A stretch of 64,000 nt of DNA from contig NZ_CP132342.1 in the NCBI RefSeq assembly GCF_040529055.1, positions 1,734,001-1,798,000 of the forward strand, in the 5' to 3' direction. Of the stretch, positions 1 through 8,733 are shown one piece after another (position 1 is the stretch's first letter; every line of letters begins with the position of its first letter). The notes below the pieces were generated by a model. It was not told where the DNA came from. It saw only the letters and a program-made list of their open reading frames with translations, and searched no databases. The position numbers were made by a program, and so were the translations under genes. This DNA is from Xanthomonas sontii. Lineage in GTDB: Bacteria > Pseudomonadota > Gammaproteobacteria > Xanthomonadales > Xanthomonadaceae.

Positions 1-633
1 GACGGCCGCCAGCTGGCGGTGTGCGTGGAGGGGCAGAACCAGGTGATGCTGATCGACCCGGCCAGCTTCACCATCGACGCGCACATCGCCACTCGCGGGC
101 AGGCGCCGGAACACTGCGTCTACACGCCGGATGGCGCGCTGCTGCTGACCAGCAACGAAGGCTCCAACGACCTCGACGTGATCGACCTGAAGGCCGGCGC
201 GTCCACCGGCGTCATCGCCACCAGCGGGCATCCGCGCGGCATGGCGTTCGCGCCGGACGGCAAGACGGCGTACGTGGCGCAGGAAGCGGCCAACGTGGTC
301 GACGTGATCGACCTGGCGGCGCGCACGCGCGTGGCCAGCATTCCGGCCGGGCAGCGTACCGCCGGCATCGCCATCGCCCGCGACGGCAGCCGCGTGTACG
401 CGTCCAATGGCGCCGGCACGGTCAGCGTGATCGATCCGGCCGCGCGCCGTGCGTTGGCGGAGATCCCGGTGGGGCAGCGGCCCTGGAACCCGGCGCTGAG
501 CCCGGACGGCAAAAAGTTGTACGTGGCCAATGGCCGTTCCGACAGCGTCAGTGTCATCGACACGGCGGCGATGAAGGAGATCAAGCAGATCGCGGTGGGC
601 GAGATGCCATGGGGTGTGATCGTGGCGCAGTGA
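1..633 (+). CDS. YVTN-type beta-propeller protein, 5' end missing
   Basis: The reading frame is open to the left edge, so the start and any signal peptide lie outside the window. The visible 210 residues are a run of about five 40-residue beta-propeller blades, each carrying a VIDL/VIDPA strand followed by a G(Q/H)xPxG turn and an SPDGK-type loop. This matches the YVTN/NHL-like propellers annotated as PQQ-dependent-catabolism-associated proteins, which are usually periplasmic and sit beside quinoprotein alcohol dehydrogenase genes. The next gene, 53 bp downstream on the same strand, is an alcohol dehydrogenase, which supports that context. A direct catalytic role is unlikely; a sensory or scaffold role is inferred only. 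Confidence 0.75.
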   Translation, partial: DGRQLAVCVEGQNQVMLIDPASFTIDAHIATRGQAPEHCVYTPDGALLLTSNEGSNDLDVIDLKAGASTGVIATSGHPRGMAFAPDGKTAYVAQEAANVVDVIDLAARTRVASIPAGQRTAGIAIARDGSRVYASNGAGTVSVIDPAARRALAEIPVGQRPWNPALSPDGKKLYVANGRSDSVSVIDTAAMKEIKQIAVGEMPWGVIVAQ

Positions 634-686
634 GGTGAGGCGAGCGGCGCTCTCGGGCGCCGCGACGGGAGGCGGGGAGAGCCGGA

Positions 687-1790
687 ATGAAGACGCGAGC
701 CGCGGTCGCCTGGGCGGCGAACCAGCCGCTGGCCATCGAGGAAGTGGATCTGCAGCCGCCCAAGGCCGGCGAGGTGCTGGTGCGCATGGTCGCCAGCGGC
801 ATCTGCCACGGCGACGACATCGCCCTGTCCGGTGCCGATACCGCATTCCCGGTGATCCTGGGCCAGGAAGGCGCCGGCGTGGTCGAGGAAGTCGGTGTCG
901 GCGTCACCAGCGTGCGCCCGGGCGATCACGTGATCCCGCTGTACATGCCCGAATGCGGCGTGTGCAAGTACTGCCGTTCCAACCGCACCAACCTGTGCCA
1001 GGCGATCCGCAGCAGCCAGGACCGCGGGCTGATGCCCGATGGCAGCAGTCGCTTCTCGCTGCACGGGCGCCCGCTGCTGCACTACATGGGCACCAGCACC
1101 TTCGCCGAATACACCGTGTTGCCGGAGATCGCGGTGGCCAGGATCCATCCGGCCGCGCCGCTGGACAAGGCCTGCCTGCTCGGCTGCACGGTCACCACCG
1201 GCATCGGCGCGGTGCTCAACACTGCGCGGGTGCGTCCGGGCGAGAGCGTGGCCGTGTTCGGGCTGGGCGGCATCGGCCTGTCGGTGGTGCAGGGCGCGGT
1301 GATGGCGCAGGCCGAACGCATCATCGTGGTCGACATCAACCGCGACAAGTTCCCGCTGGCGCGCGCGCTGGGCGCCACCGATTGCCTGGACCCGAAGGAT
1401 TTCGGCGCGCCGGTGCAGCAGGTCATCGTCGACCTCACCGACGGCGGCGCCGACCACAGTTTCGCCTGCGTCGGCGACGTGCGCGCGATGCGCGCGGCGC
1501 TGGAGTGCTGCCACAAGGGCTGGGGCGAAAGCATCATCCTCGGCGTGGCACCGAGCGCGCAGGAGATCAGCACGCGGCCGCTGCAACTGGTCACCGGCCG
1601 CGCCTGGCGCGGCAGCGCCTTCGGCGGGGTCAAGGGCCGCAGCGAACTGCCAGCCTATGCCGAGCGCTACCTGGCCGGGGAGATCCGCATCGACGAACTG
1701 ATCAGCGAAACCCTGCCGCTGGACCACATCAACCGCGGCTTCGAGGCGATGCGCGCCGGCCGCGGCATCAAATCGATCGTTCTCTACTGA
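687..1790 (+). CDS. Class III-like zinc alcohol dehydrogenase with altered catalytic zinc site
   Basis: 367 residues, the usual length for medium-chain NAD-dependent dehydrogenases of the S-(hydroxymethyl)glutathione dehydrogenase/AdhC family. The structural zinc lobe is intact (Cys90, Cys93, Cys96, Cys104), as are the Rossmann motif GLGGIG near 192-197 and the NAD-selecting Asp216. Two catalytic positions are changed. The family GHEG motif reads GQEG (Gln60 in place of the zinc-ligand His), and GICHTD reads GICHGD (Gly42 in place of the proton-relay Thr). Cys40 and Cys167, the other expected zinc ligands, remain. Start ATG 687 follows a GGGGAGAG ribosome site. The gene lies between a PQQ-type propeller and a TonB receptor, so alcohol or aldehyde oxidation is likely, but substrate and activity are uncertain because of the substitutions. 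Confidence 0.85.
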   Translation: MKTRAAVAWAANQPLAIEEVDLQPPKAGEVLVRMVASGICHGDDIALSGADTAFPVILGQEGAGVVEEVGVGVTSVRPGDHVIPLYMPECGVCKYCRSNRTNLCQAIRSSQDRGLMPDGSSRFSLHGRPLLHYMGTSTFAEYTVLPEIAVARIHPAAPLDKACLLGCTVTTGIGAVLNTARVRPGESVAVFGLGGIGLSVVQGAVMAQAERIIVVDINRDKFPLARALGATDCLDPKDFGAPVQQVIVDLTDGGADHSFACVGDVRAMRAALECCHKGWGESIILGVAPSAQEISTRPLQLVTGRAWRGSAFGGVKGRSELPAYAERYLAGEIRIDELISETLPLDHINRGFEAMRAGRGIKSIVLY

Positions 1791-1806
1791 ACCTCAAGGA
1801 ACCGGC

Positions 1807-4203
1807 ATGCCCCATACCCCAGGACGCAGCACCCCGTCGGCGAGTCTGCTCGCCCTGGCCGTCGCCACTGCCATCGGCGTGCTCGCCGCACCGGCGCGCG
1901 CGCAGACCACGGTCAACGCCGACGATGCGCAGATCACCGCGCTGGACCGGGTCGAGGTCACCGCCACACCGATTCCCGGCACGCTCATCGATGCCGACCT
2001 GCTGCCGTACACGGTGCAGACCGCCAATGCCGACGACATCGCGCGCAGCCAGGCCGGCAACCTCACCGACTTCCTGCTGCGCGAGATGAACGGCGTGGAC
2101 ACCAACGAGGTGCAGGGCAGTCCGTTCCAGACCGATCTGACCTTCCGCGGCTTCCGCGCCTCGGCGCTGCCCGGCGCCTCGCAGGGCGTGTCGGTGTACC
2201 TGGACGGCGTGCGCATGAACGAGCCGTTCGCCGACATCGTCAGCTGGGACATGATGCCGGAAGCAGCGATCCGCAGCGTCGCGCTGATGCCGGGCTCCAA
2301 CCCGCTGTTCGGTCCCAACACGCTCGGTGGCGCGCTGGCCTTCACCACCCAGTCCGGCCTGACCGCGCCGGGCCTGCGCGCCGACCTGTCGGTGGGCAGC
2401 GGCGCACGCAAGCGCCTGGATGCGTCCTACGGCTACGCCGGCCGCGACGGCCTGCATGCCTTCGTCGCGGTCACCGGCTTCGACGAGAACGGCTGGCGCG
2501 ACGCCTCCGCCGGCCGCCTGGGCACCGTGTTCGGCAAGTTCGGCCGGCAGGGCGAGCGCACCGACTGGGACGTGTCGCTGCTGCACGGGCGCAGCCGCCT
2601 GGTCGGCAATGGCCTGCTGCCGAGCTACCGCTACACCGACGAGGGCACCGAGCCGGGGCTGTACGAAGCCGACCGCGCTGCGGTCTACACCTCGCCGGAC
2701 CTGACCCGCAACCGCAACACGCTGCTCACCGGACAGTTCGACCATCGCTTCGACGAGCGCACCGCATTGCACCTGCTCGCCTACTACCGCCAGGGGCGGC
2801 GCGACACCGTCAACGGCGACATCAACGACGACTACGAGGAATTCGTCGACGATTGCGCCGACGGCTACGCCGCCGACGGCACGCCGCTGGACGCCGGCTG
2901 CACGGTGTCGCGCGCCGATGCCGACGCGCTGCACAGCGGCGTGCTCAACACCACGCAGATGCGCCAGCACGCCGAGGGCGTGGCACTGAACCTCAGCCAC
3001 CAGGCCGGCGCGCACGCGCTGAGCATCGGCGCCACCTACGACCGCAACCGCGTGCGCTACCGGCAGTACGAGCAGGAGGCGTTCGTGCAGGACGATCGCT
3101 CGGTGGTCGCCGATCCGGACGAGGATCGGGAGTTCTTCTCCGGCGTCGACGGGCGCAGCAGCACCCTGGGCCTGTTCGCCGCCGATACCTGGGAGCTGAG
3201 CGAGGCCACCCACCTCAATGCCGCGCTGCGCTGGAACCGCGTCGCCGTCGCCAACACCCTGTCCACCGCCGACGACGGCGTGCTGCCGCGCGAGCGCTTC
3301 GTGTTCGCCAAGGCCAATCCCTCGCTGGGCATCACCCAGCGCCTAGGCGACGGCTTCACCGCGTTCGCCTCGGCCTCGCAGAACAGCCGCGCGCCGACCG
3401 CGATCGAACTCGGCTGCGCCGACCCGGAACAGCCGTGCCGGTTGCCGACCGGGCTGCAGGCCGACCCGCGCCTGGAGCAGATCGTCTCGCGCACCTACGA
3501 GCTCGGCCTGCGCTGGAACCCGACGCCGGCGCAGACGCTGAACGCCTCGCTGTACCGCGCCGACAACCGCGACGACATCCTGTTCCTGCGCGCACCCAAT
3601 TCCCAGCAGGGCTATTTCGACAACGTCGACCGCACCCGCTATCAGGGCGCCGACCTCAGCTACCGCGGCAGCCACGGCGCGCTGCGCTGGTTCGCCGGCT
3701 ACAGCTATCTGGACGCCACTTACCGCAGCGCCGGCGAACTGCTCTCCGGCGAGCGCACTGTGACCTTGCGGCCGGGCACGCGCATCGCTGGCCTGCCGCG
3801 CAACACGCTGAAGCTGGGCGTGGACTGGCAGGCGCTGGCGCAGCTGACGCTGGGGGCCGACTTGCGCGCGGTGTCGCGGCGCGTGGCCAGCGGCAACGAG
3901 GACGGCCTGGTCGAGGACCCCGAGGAAGGCGAGGCGCCAGCGCGCCACGACCTGTCCACCGGCGGCTATGCCTTGCTCGACCTGCACGGCACCTGGGAGC
4001 TCGCCGAAGGCCTGTCGTTGTACCTGCGGGTCAACAACGTGTTCGACCGCCGCTACGAGACGTATGCGGCGATCGCCGAGGATCTGTTCCCGGGCGGCGT
4101 CCTGGCGCGCCCGCAGGACGCTGCGGTCGAAGACGGCCCCTCGCGCTTCGTCGCCCCCGGCGCCCCGCGGCAGTACCAGGTCGGTTTGCGCTGGCGTTTC
4201 TAG
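1807..4203 (+). CDS. TonB-dependent outer-membrane receptor
   Basis: 798 residues. A signal peptide ends at about ARA|QTT (residue 32/33). A TonB-box-like DRVEVTATP near 47-55 is followed by a plug domain (about 60-170, with RGFRAS and the LDGVRMNEP loop) and a 22-strand-type barrel ending in the aromatic-terminated RWRF expected for BAM-assembled porins. The ATG lies 16 bp after the dehydrogenase stop, with an AAGGA ribosome site, so the propeller, dehydrogenase and receptor probably form one operon. Family knowledge supports active uptake across the outer membrane. The ligand cannot be read from sequence; the neighbours suggest an alcohol-catabolism-linked substrate or cofactor such as PQQ or a chelated metal. 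Confidence 0.9.
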   Translation: MPHTPGRSTPSASLLALAVATAIGVLAAPARAQTTVNADDAQITALDRVEVTATPIPGTLIDADLLPYTVQTANADDIARSQAGNLTDFLLREMNGVDTNEVQGSPFQTDLTFRGFRASALPGASQGVSVYLDGVRMNEPFADIVSWDMMPEAAIRSVALMPGSNPLFGPNTLGGALAFTTQSGLTAPGLRADLSVGSGARKRLDASYGYAGRDGLHAFVAVTGFDENGWRDASAGRLGTVFGKFGRQGERTDWDVSLLHGRSRLVGNGLLPSYRYTDEGTEPGLYEADRAAVYTSPDLTRNRNTLLTGQFDHRFDERTALHLLAYYRQGRRDTVNGDINDDYEEFVDDCADGYAADGTPLDAGCTVSRADADALHSGVLNTTQMRQHAEGVALNLSHQAGAHALSIGATYDRNRVRYRQYEQEAFVQDDRSVVADPDEDREFFSGVDGRSSTLGLFAADTWELSEATHLNAALRWNRVAVANTLSTADDGVLPRERFVFAKANPSLGITQRLGDGFTAFASASQNSRAPTAIELGCADPEQPCRLPTGLQADPRLEQIVSRTYELGLRWNPTPAQTLNASLYRADNRDDILFLRAPNSQQGYFDNVDRTRYQGADLSYRGSHGALRWFAGYSYLDATYRSAGELLSGERTVTLRPGTRIAGLPRNTLKLGVDWQALAQLTLGADLRAVSRRVASGNEDGLVEDPEEGEAPARHDLSTGGYALLDLHGTWELAEGLSLYLRVNNVFDRRYETYAAIAEDLFPGGVLARPQDAAVEDGPSRFVAPGAPRQYQVGLRWRF

Positions 4204-4648
4204 CGGGCGGTTTGCGGTTCGTGTGGTGGCACCGCTCGGCGCGTGCCATCCGCCGTGTCCAACACGGCTGCACGCCAGTCGGCGCGGGCGACTGGCGCGG
4301 CTGACGCCGCTCCTGCCTGGGTCCGCGCTTGGTCACCGGCGCATGGCTTCCTGCAGGAGCGGTGTCAGCCGCGACCTCGGACGGAACCTATCCGGCGTCG
4401 AACGCAGTCGGGACTGAAGTCCCTTCCACAGTGTGCGATCTCAGCGGCCCGCAAGCTGTTGTCGTAAAAACGGATGTCGTGGGAGCTGCTTCAGCCGCGA
4501 CACCGAAGCCCGGCATCCTCCAGCGGCCTCAACGGTTGGGACGCCAATACCCCACAGCACTCACGCCGCTACCGAATGGCAGGCCGCGACAGGCGAGGCT
4601 TCATTCGCGACGCGCAGCAACTCCATTGAATCGCGATGCCGCCGCCAC
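4204..4648. other. Intergenic region between convergent genes, REP-rich
   Basis: No credible gene is present. The region lies between the TonB receptor and the oppositely oriented sigma-54 activator and is occupied mainly by short GC-rich palindromes of the GGGAG...CAGCCGCGAC and GGGACTGAAGTCCC kinds, annotated separately. No hairpin followed by a T run was found, so the REP hairpins may themselves end or stabilise the transcripts. Confidence 0.7.
4300..4515. repeat. Cluster of REP-like palindromes
   Basis: Four degenerate copies of one theme lie here. They are GGCTGACGCCGCTCCTGC (about 4300-4317), CAGGAGCGGTGTCAGCCGCG (about 4354-4373), GTCGGGACTGAAGTCCCTTC (about 4407-4426) and GTGGGAGCTGCTTCAGCCGC (about 4479-4498). 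Each folds into a short hairpin with a TTCAG- or TGAAG-type centre and carries a GGGAG or CTCC arm. They resemble Pseudomonas REP sequences built on GTGGGAGCGGGC. Further copies occur at 34807-34915 and 37891-37976. Confidence 0.7.
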
Positions 4649-6631
4649 TCAAGCCGTCGCCAACCCGTGCTTGCGCAGCTTGCGATACAAGGTGTTGCGG
4701 CTGATGCCCAGCGCATCGGCGGTGCGGCTGACGTTCCAGCGGTGACGCTCGAGCTGCTGCTGCAGCACGCTGCGCTCGGCACTGTCCAGGGCGACGCGGC
4801 CGGGCATGCCGTCGCCGGCATGCGCATCGTCGCCGAGCAGGCATGGGCCGCTGTCGGCATCGACGATTTCCTGCGGCAGGTTGGGGATGCGGATGACGCC
4901 ATCGGCGCACAGCACCGCCGCGGTACGCAGCACGTTGCGCAGCTGCCGCAGGTTGCCGGGCCAGGCATAGCTGAGCAGCTTGTGCAGGGCGTCCTCGCTG
5001 ATGCGCACCGTCTGCTCGCCGCTCTCCTCGCGCAGCAGGGTGCGGATCAGTTCGGCCTTGTCGCTGCGCTCGCGCAGCGGCGGCAGGTGCAGCACCACGC
5101 CGTTGAGGCGGTAGTACAGGTCCTCGCGGAAGCCGCCGCTGCCGACCATCTGCGCCAGGTCGCGGTGGCTGGCGCTGATCACGTGCAGTTCCAGCGGCAC
5201 CGCGCGGTCGCTGCCCAGCGGGGTCACGCTCTGTTCCTCCAGCACCCGCAGCAGGCGCGTCTGCAGCGGCAGCGGCATGTCGCCGATCTCGTCCAGGAAC
5301 AGGGTGCCGCCGCTGGCCTGCAACAGCTTGCCGTGGCGTCCTTCGCGCGCGGCATCGGTGAAGGCGCCGCGCGCATAGCCGAACAGCTCGCTCTCGATCA
5401 GCGCTTCCGGGATCGCCGCACAGTTCACCGCCACGAACGGGCGGTCGGCCCAGGGCGAGCTGCGGTGCACCGCCTTGGCGAACTCTTCCTTGCCGGTGCC
5501 GGTGGCGCCGCATAGCAGGATCGACACGCGGTGCTTGGCCAGCTTCAGCGCATTGTCCAGGTTGTGCAGCATGCGCGGATCGGAACCGACATGATCGTTG
5601 GCGCGCGCGGCCTGGCCGTCCCCGCCCGCGGCGCGCGTTCGTCCGGCAGCGCTGCGCGCACGCGGCGGCTGCGCCAGGGCGAAGAAGCGGCGGCCGTGGC
5701 AGGCGCAGCGGATCGACCACAACGTGCTGGCGTCTTTGCGCGCGCGCTGCTCCAGCGTGTCGAAATCCAGCTGCATCACCTGGGCGATGTCGCGCCCGAC
5801 CAGTGGCGAACGGTCGGGCTTGCCGAGCTGTTCCAGCGTGGCCTCGTTGACCGCGAGCACGCGGCCGTCGCCGCCGACCGCGATCAGCGCCTCGTGCAGC
5901 AGCCCGGCGAACTCGGGGCGGCTGTGGAAGCGCAGGATCCACGCATGCCGGTACTGTTCCAGGAAGTATGCGCGGGCGATCTGCGCCGCCGACATGCGCA
6001 CCAGCGCGCCGGTATGGCATTGCACCAGCTTGGTGTCGCGCGGGTCGGGCGTGGAGGCGTCCAGCACCGCCAGCAGATGGCCTTGCGGGTCCAGGATCGG
6101 CGCGCCGCTGCAGGACAACGGCAGGTGCCGCTCCAGGTAGTGTTCGCCGCGGTGCACGCTCAGCGCACTGCCCTCCACCGCACAGGTGCCGATGCCGTTG
6201 GTGCCCTGGTAGCGTTCGGCCCAACTGGCGCCACAGAACAGCCCGGTCTCGCGGAACGCACGCAGCAGCGCCGGATCCTGCACGCTGTGCAGGACCGTGG
6301 CCTCGGTGTCGGCGAACACCACCGCGTAGCTGCCGCCGGCGATCTGTTCGTAGAGATTTTCCATCTCCACCTTGGCGATGCGCAGCAGCGCCTCCAGCCG
6401 CTGCTGGCGCTCGCGCAGCTCGCCGTCGTCATGGACCATCGGCGAGGGGTGGGTGTCCGGGGCCAGGCCGTACTCGTCGAGGCAGCGCCGCCACGAGCGT
6501 GCCAGCGCCGGCGGCAAGGACTCGATCTGGCGGAAATGGCGCATGCGCGCCAGCGGCGCGCAGTCGGCCTCGGTGGCGGATGGTGCGACGACCTTGGCTT
6601 GCGCGAGGCTGGCGACAGTCGACTCGGACAT
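4649..6631 (-). CDS. Sigma-54-dependent AcoR-like transcriptional activator
   Basis: 660 residues from the ATG at 6631, with a weak GAGAG ribosome site. A GAF-type sensory region occupies about 90-220, and a second PAS-like segment lies near 240-320 (HEALIAVGGDGRVLAVNEA). The AAA+ domain starts near 350, with Walker A GATGTGKE (375-382) and Walker B GGTLFLDEIG. A Fis-type helix-turn-helix follows (about 615-655, SRTADALGISRNTLYRKL). The sigma-54 contact loop reads GAFTDA (422-427) instead of GAFTGA. The architecture matches AcoR-class activators of alcohol or acetoin catabolism. The gene converges on the propeller-dehydrogenase-receptor operon, its likely target, although no -24/-12 promoter is visible within the window. 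Confidence 0.88.
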   Translation of the reverse strand: MSESTVASLAQAKVVAPSATEADCAPLARMRHFRQIESLPPALARSWRRCLDEYGLAPDTHPSPMVHDDGELRERQQRLEALLRIAKVEMENLYEQIAGGSYAVVFADTEATVLHSVQDPALLRAFRETGLFCGASWAERYQGTNGIGTCAVEGSALSVHRGEHYLERHLPLSCSGAPILDPQGHLLAVLDASTPDPRDTKLVQCHTGALVRMSAAQIARAYFLEQYRHAWILRFHSRPEFAGLLHEALIAVGGDGRVLAVNEATLEQLGKPDRSPLVGRDIAQVMQLDFDTLEQRARKDASTLWSIRCACHGRRFFALAQPPRARSAAGRTRAAGGDGQAARANDHVGSDPRMLHNLDNALKLAKHRVSILLCGATGTGKEEFAKAVHRSSPWADRPFVAVNCAAIPEALIESELFGYARGAFTDAAREGRHGKLLQASGGTLFLDEIGDMPLPLQTRLLRVLEEQSVTPLGSDRAVPLELHVISASHRDLAQMVGSGGFREDLYYRLNGVVLHLPPLRERSDKAELIRTLLREESGEQTVRISEDALHKLLSYAWPGNLRQLRNVLRTAAVLCADGVIRIPNLPQEIVDADSGPCLLGDDAHAGDGMPGRVALDSAERSVLQQQLERHRWNVSRTADALGISRNTLYRKLRKHGLATA

Positions 6632-6938
6632 GGGCGCGCTCTCGTCCCCCCCAGGGGCCCTTGCGCAAGTGACGCACAAACCAGGCCTGGGCTCAACCCG
6701 CAGTGCAGCAAAGCGATGGCGTTGCCCGCCGTCGATCCCCCGGTCGCGCTGGGAGCCTCGCTCCATCATGACTGTCGGTGGGTGTGCAGGACGCGCCGCG
6801 CCCCGGCAGCGCCCTGTCGTAGTGCATCCGCATCCACCGTCGCGCGGGGGGAACGGCGACGGGGCGAATCGAGTGCCGCATCGCCTGCTACGCAGACGGC
6901 GCGATGCGCGCTGCCGCATGCGCCCGGCCGAAGTCGGG
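6632..6938. other. Upstream region of the sigma-54 activator gene
   Basis: About 300 bp separate the activator start from the stop of the effector gene, both on the minus strand. No open frame with plausible protein content was found. No clear -35/-10 or -24/-12 element and no intrinsic terminator could be identified. The region presumably contains the activator promoter. Confidence 0.4.
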
Positions 6939-8684
6939 TTATGCCAGTGCCGGGCCGTTGCGGCTCGGTGCGTCCCGCTCGCGCGCCAATTCCTGCTGTT
7001 GCGCGAGTTGCCGTTCGCGGTCGATCGCCTGGTTCGCGGCCTGCAGTCGCTGGTCGGACTGCTCCACCGGAGTGGCGAGCGCCACTTGCACATCCACGCT
7101 GGCGCGCTTTTGCGCCGGGTCGCGCTGTTCACCTTCGACCACCACCAGATGGCCCTTCTCGGTGAGCGCCACGCGATCGGCCCGTTCCAGTGCGTTCGAC
7201 GCCAGCGGCGCGTTGCCGGGGCCGCCATTGTCCCGGCAAGCGGCCAGCGCAGCACGGCTCAGGCGTTCGCTGGCCGCATCGTACGGTTTGCCCAGATCCT
7301 GGTCGATCCTTCTGACGCCCTCGCGGATCTGCTCGAGCAGCGCATGATTCCGGTGGCTGGCGTCGTTCGGGCCGGGCGCCGACGCCGGAGCGCGATCCGG
7401 CGCAGGCGTTTGCGGTTGCTGCTGCTCGCTGCGTTCGCGCAACTGCGCCGGGGTCGGTACGTGCAGCAGCGTTTCGCTCTTGCCGTCCTTGCGCAGTTGA
7501 AGATCCACGCTCTGATCGGCATTGCCGACGCGCTTGACCTCGTCGCGCTGCACCGCGCTCCACTTGCCGCCGACGAAGGCGGTACCGTGACCGTTCCCAT
7601 CGAAGACGACCACATCGTTGTCCGCGCCGAACAGGCTCGACGACTGCGCGACCGTCTTACCGTTCCGGCCTTTGAGGTTGTAGCCGAACGCACTGTCCTG
7701 GTCGAGGGCGCCGATCAGTTTTGGCGACTGGCCGTTCTGCAGGAACAGGGTCTTGGTCGCGTTGTACTGATGCAGCGCATCCGCGTGGGCGGTATCGCCC
7801 TTCAGGTCGACGGGGCTGCGCAATGGGTCGGCGGAGACCGCCGCAAAAGCGTCATGCAGGGGATTCCCGGGCTGCGCCGCACGGAGCTTGTTGAACACCT
7901 CGGTACCTGCGAGCGCGTGGTGGACGCCGCTCTCGATGTAGTCGGGCACCACCTCGCCTTTCTTGTTGGTCTTGTTCGGCAGCAGCGCGTCGACCTTGTT
8001 CACCACGTCCTCGACGCTGCCGAGGCTGCCGTCGTTGATGTCCTTGAGGATCTTCGGATACTGACTCTTGCCGGCCTGGTTCTCCAGCTTCATCAGCACG
8101 GTGGCGTACTTGGCCTGGTCGTCCAGGCTCGCGTTCTTGTACAACTCCGTCTGGCGCAATTGGTGCAGCGCGCCGCCAGGGTCCTTCTTGCCGTCGCCTT
8201 CGCGCATCAGATGGTCGATCTGCGTGCGGTCGCGATCGTGTACGAATTGCACGCCTGCATCGGAGGCCAGGAAGCTATTGAGGTTCTTGAGCACGGTTGC
8301 ATCGGGTGCGCGGCCGTTGTCCGCGCGGATGGCATCGCCATTGCGCTGCAGATCGGAGATCGTCTGTGTTCTTTGGTTTTCCGACAGCGCCAGGCTCGGA
8401 GTCTGCCGGGCGGCCCATGTCTGGTAGGCATCCACCAGCGTCGGGACGACGTCCGGATGTGCGCCCAGGTCGGTCTGCAGCGTGCCGATGCTGAAGCCGC
8501 TGTTGGCCACCGGCTTGAGCGTGTTGCCCTCGACCGATCCGGCGAACGACAGGTGATAGGCCACATTCTTGGAGCCCAGGCTGCCTTCCGAGACCACGCC
8601 GATGGCGAAGTAACCCAAGGTCTTGAGTTGCGCGTCGGTGAGTTGCGGCCTTGCCGCGGTGGGGGCGGTGTTTGGATCGGACAT
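6939..8684 (-). CDS. Predicted antibacterial type IV secretion effector (XVIPCD protein)
   Basis: 581 residues without a signal peptide. The C-terminal 136 residues (about 446-581) carry the hallmarks of the Xanthomonadales VirD4-interacting domain. These are a helix LLEQIREGVRRID, an ALTEKGHLVVVEGE strand pair, a DPAQKRASVDV motif, TPVEQSDQRL and a Gln-rich tail. The N-terminal 110 residues (SEGS..., NSGFSIGTLQTDLG) resemble lysozyme-like or peptidoglycan-hydrolase effector domains; that assignment is weaker. The middle (about 110-445) is unassigned. Family knowledge says such proteins are delivered into rival bacteria by the X-T4SS and are paired with periplasmic lipoprotein immunity proteins. 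A lipoprotein gene lies immediately upstream on the same strand. Confidence 0.8.
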   Translation of the reverse strand: MSDPNTAPTAARPQLTDAQLKTLGYFAIGVVSEGSLGSKNVAYHLSFAGSVEGNTLKPVANSGFSIGTLQTDLGAHPDVVPTLVDAYQTWAARQTPSLALSENQRTQTISDLQRNGDAIRADNGRAPDATVLKNLNSFLASDAGVQFVHDRDRTQIDHLMREGDGKKDPGGALHQLRQTELYKNASLDDQAKYATVLMKLENQAGKSQYPKILKDINDGSLGSVEDVVNKVDALLPNKTNKKGEVVPDYIESGVHHALAGTEVFNKLRAAQPGNPLHDAFAAVSADPLRSPVDLKGDTAHADALHQYNATKTLFLQNGQSPKLIGALDQDSAFGYNLKGRNGKTVAQSSSLFGADNDVVVFDGNGHGTAFVGGKWSAVQRDEVKRVGNADQSVDLQLRKDGKSETLLHVPTPAQLRERSEQQQPQTPAPDRAPASAPGPNDASHRNHALLEQIREGVRRIDQDLGKPYDAASERLSRAALAACRDNGGPGNAPLASNALERADRVALTEKGHLVVVEGEQRDPAQKRASVDVQVALATPVEQSDQRLQAANQAIDRERQLAQQQELARERDAPSRNGPALA

Positions 8685-8733
8685 GTCGCTGTTCCCCGAT
8701 GGTGTGTCGTCCCTGTAGACGCTTGCGTTCGCG

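Noticed and set aside
120..1727. A long antisense frame spanning the propeller and dehydrogenase genes
   Set aside because: It crosses two real plus-strand genes and the gap between them without any protein-like feature.
6632..6938. A -24/-12 sigma-54 promoter upstream of the activator gene
   Set aside because: No GG-N10-GC core of the TGGCAC...TTGC type could be found on either strand in this gap.
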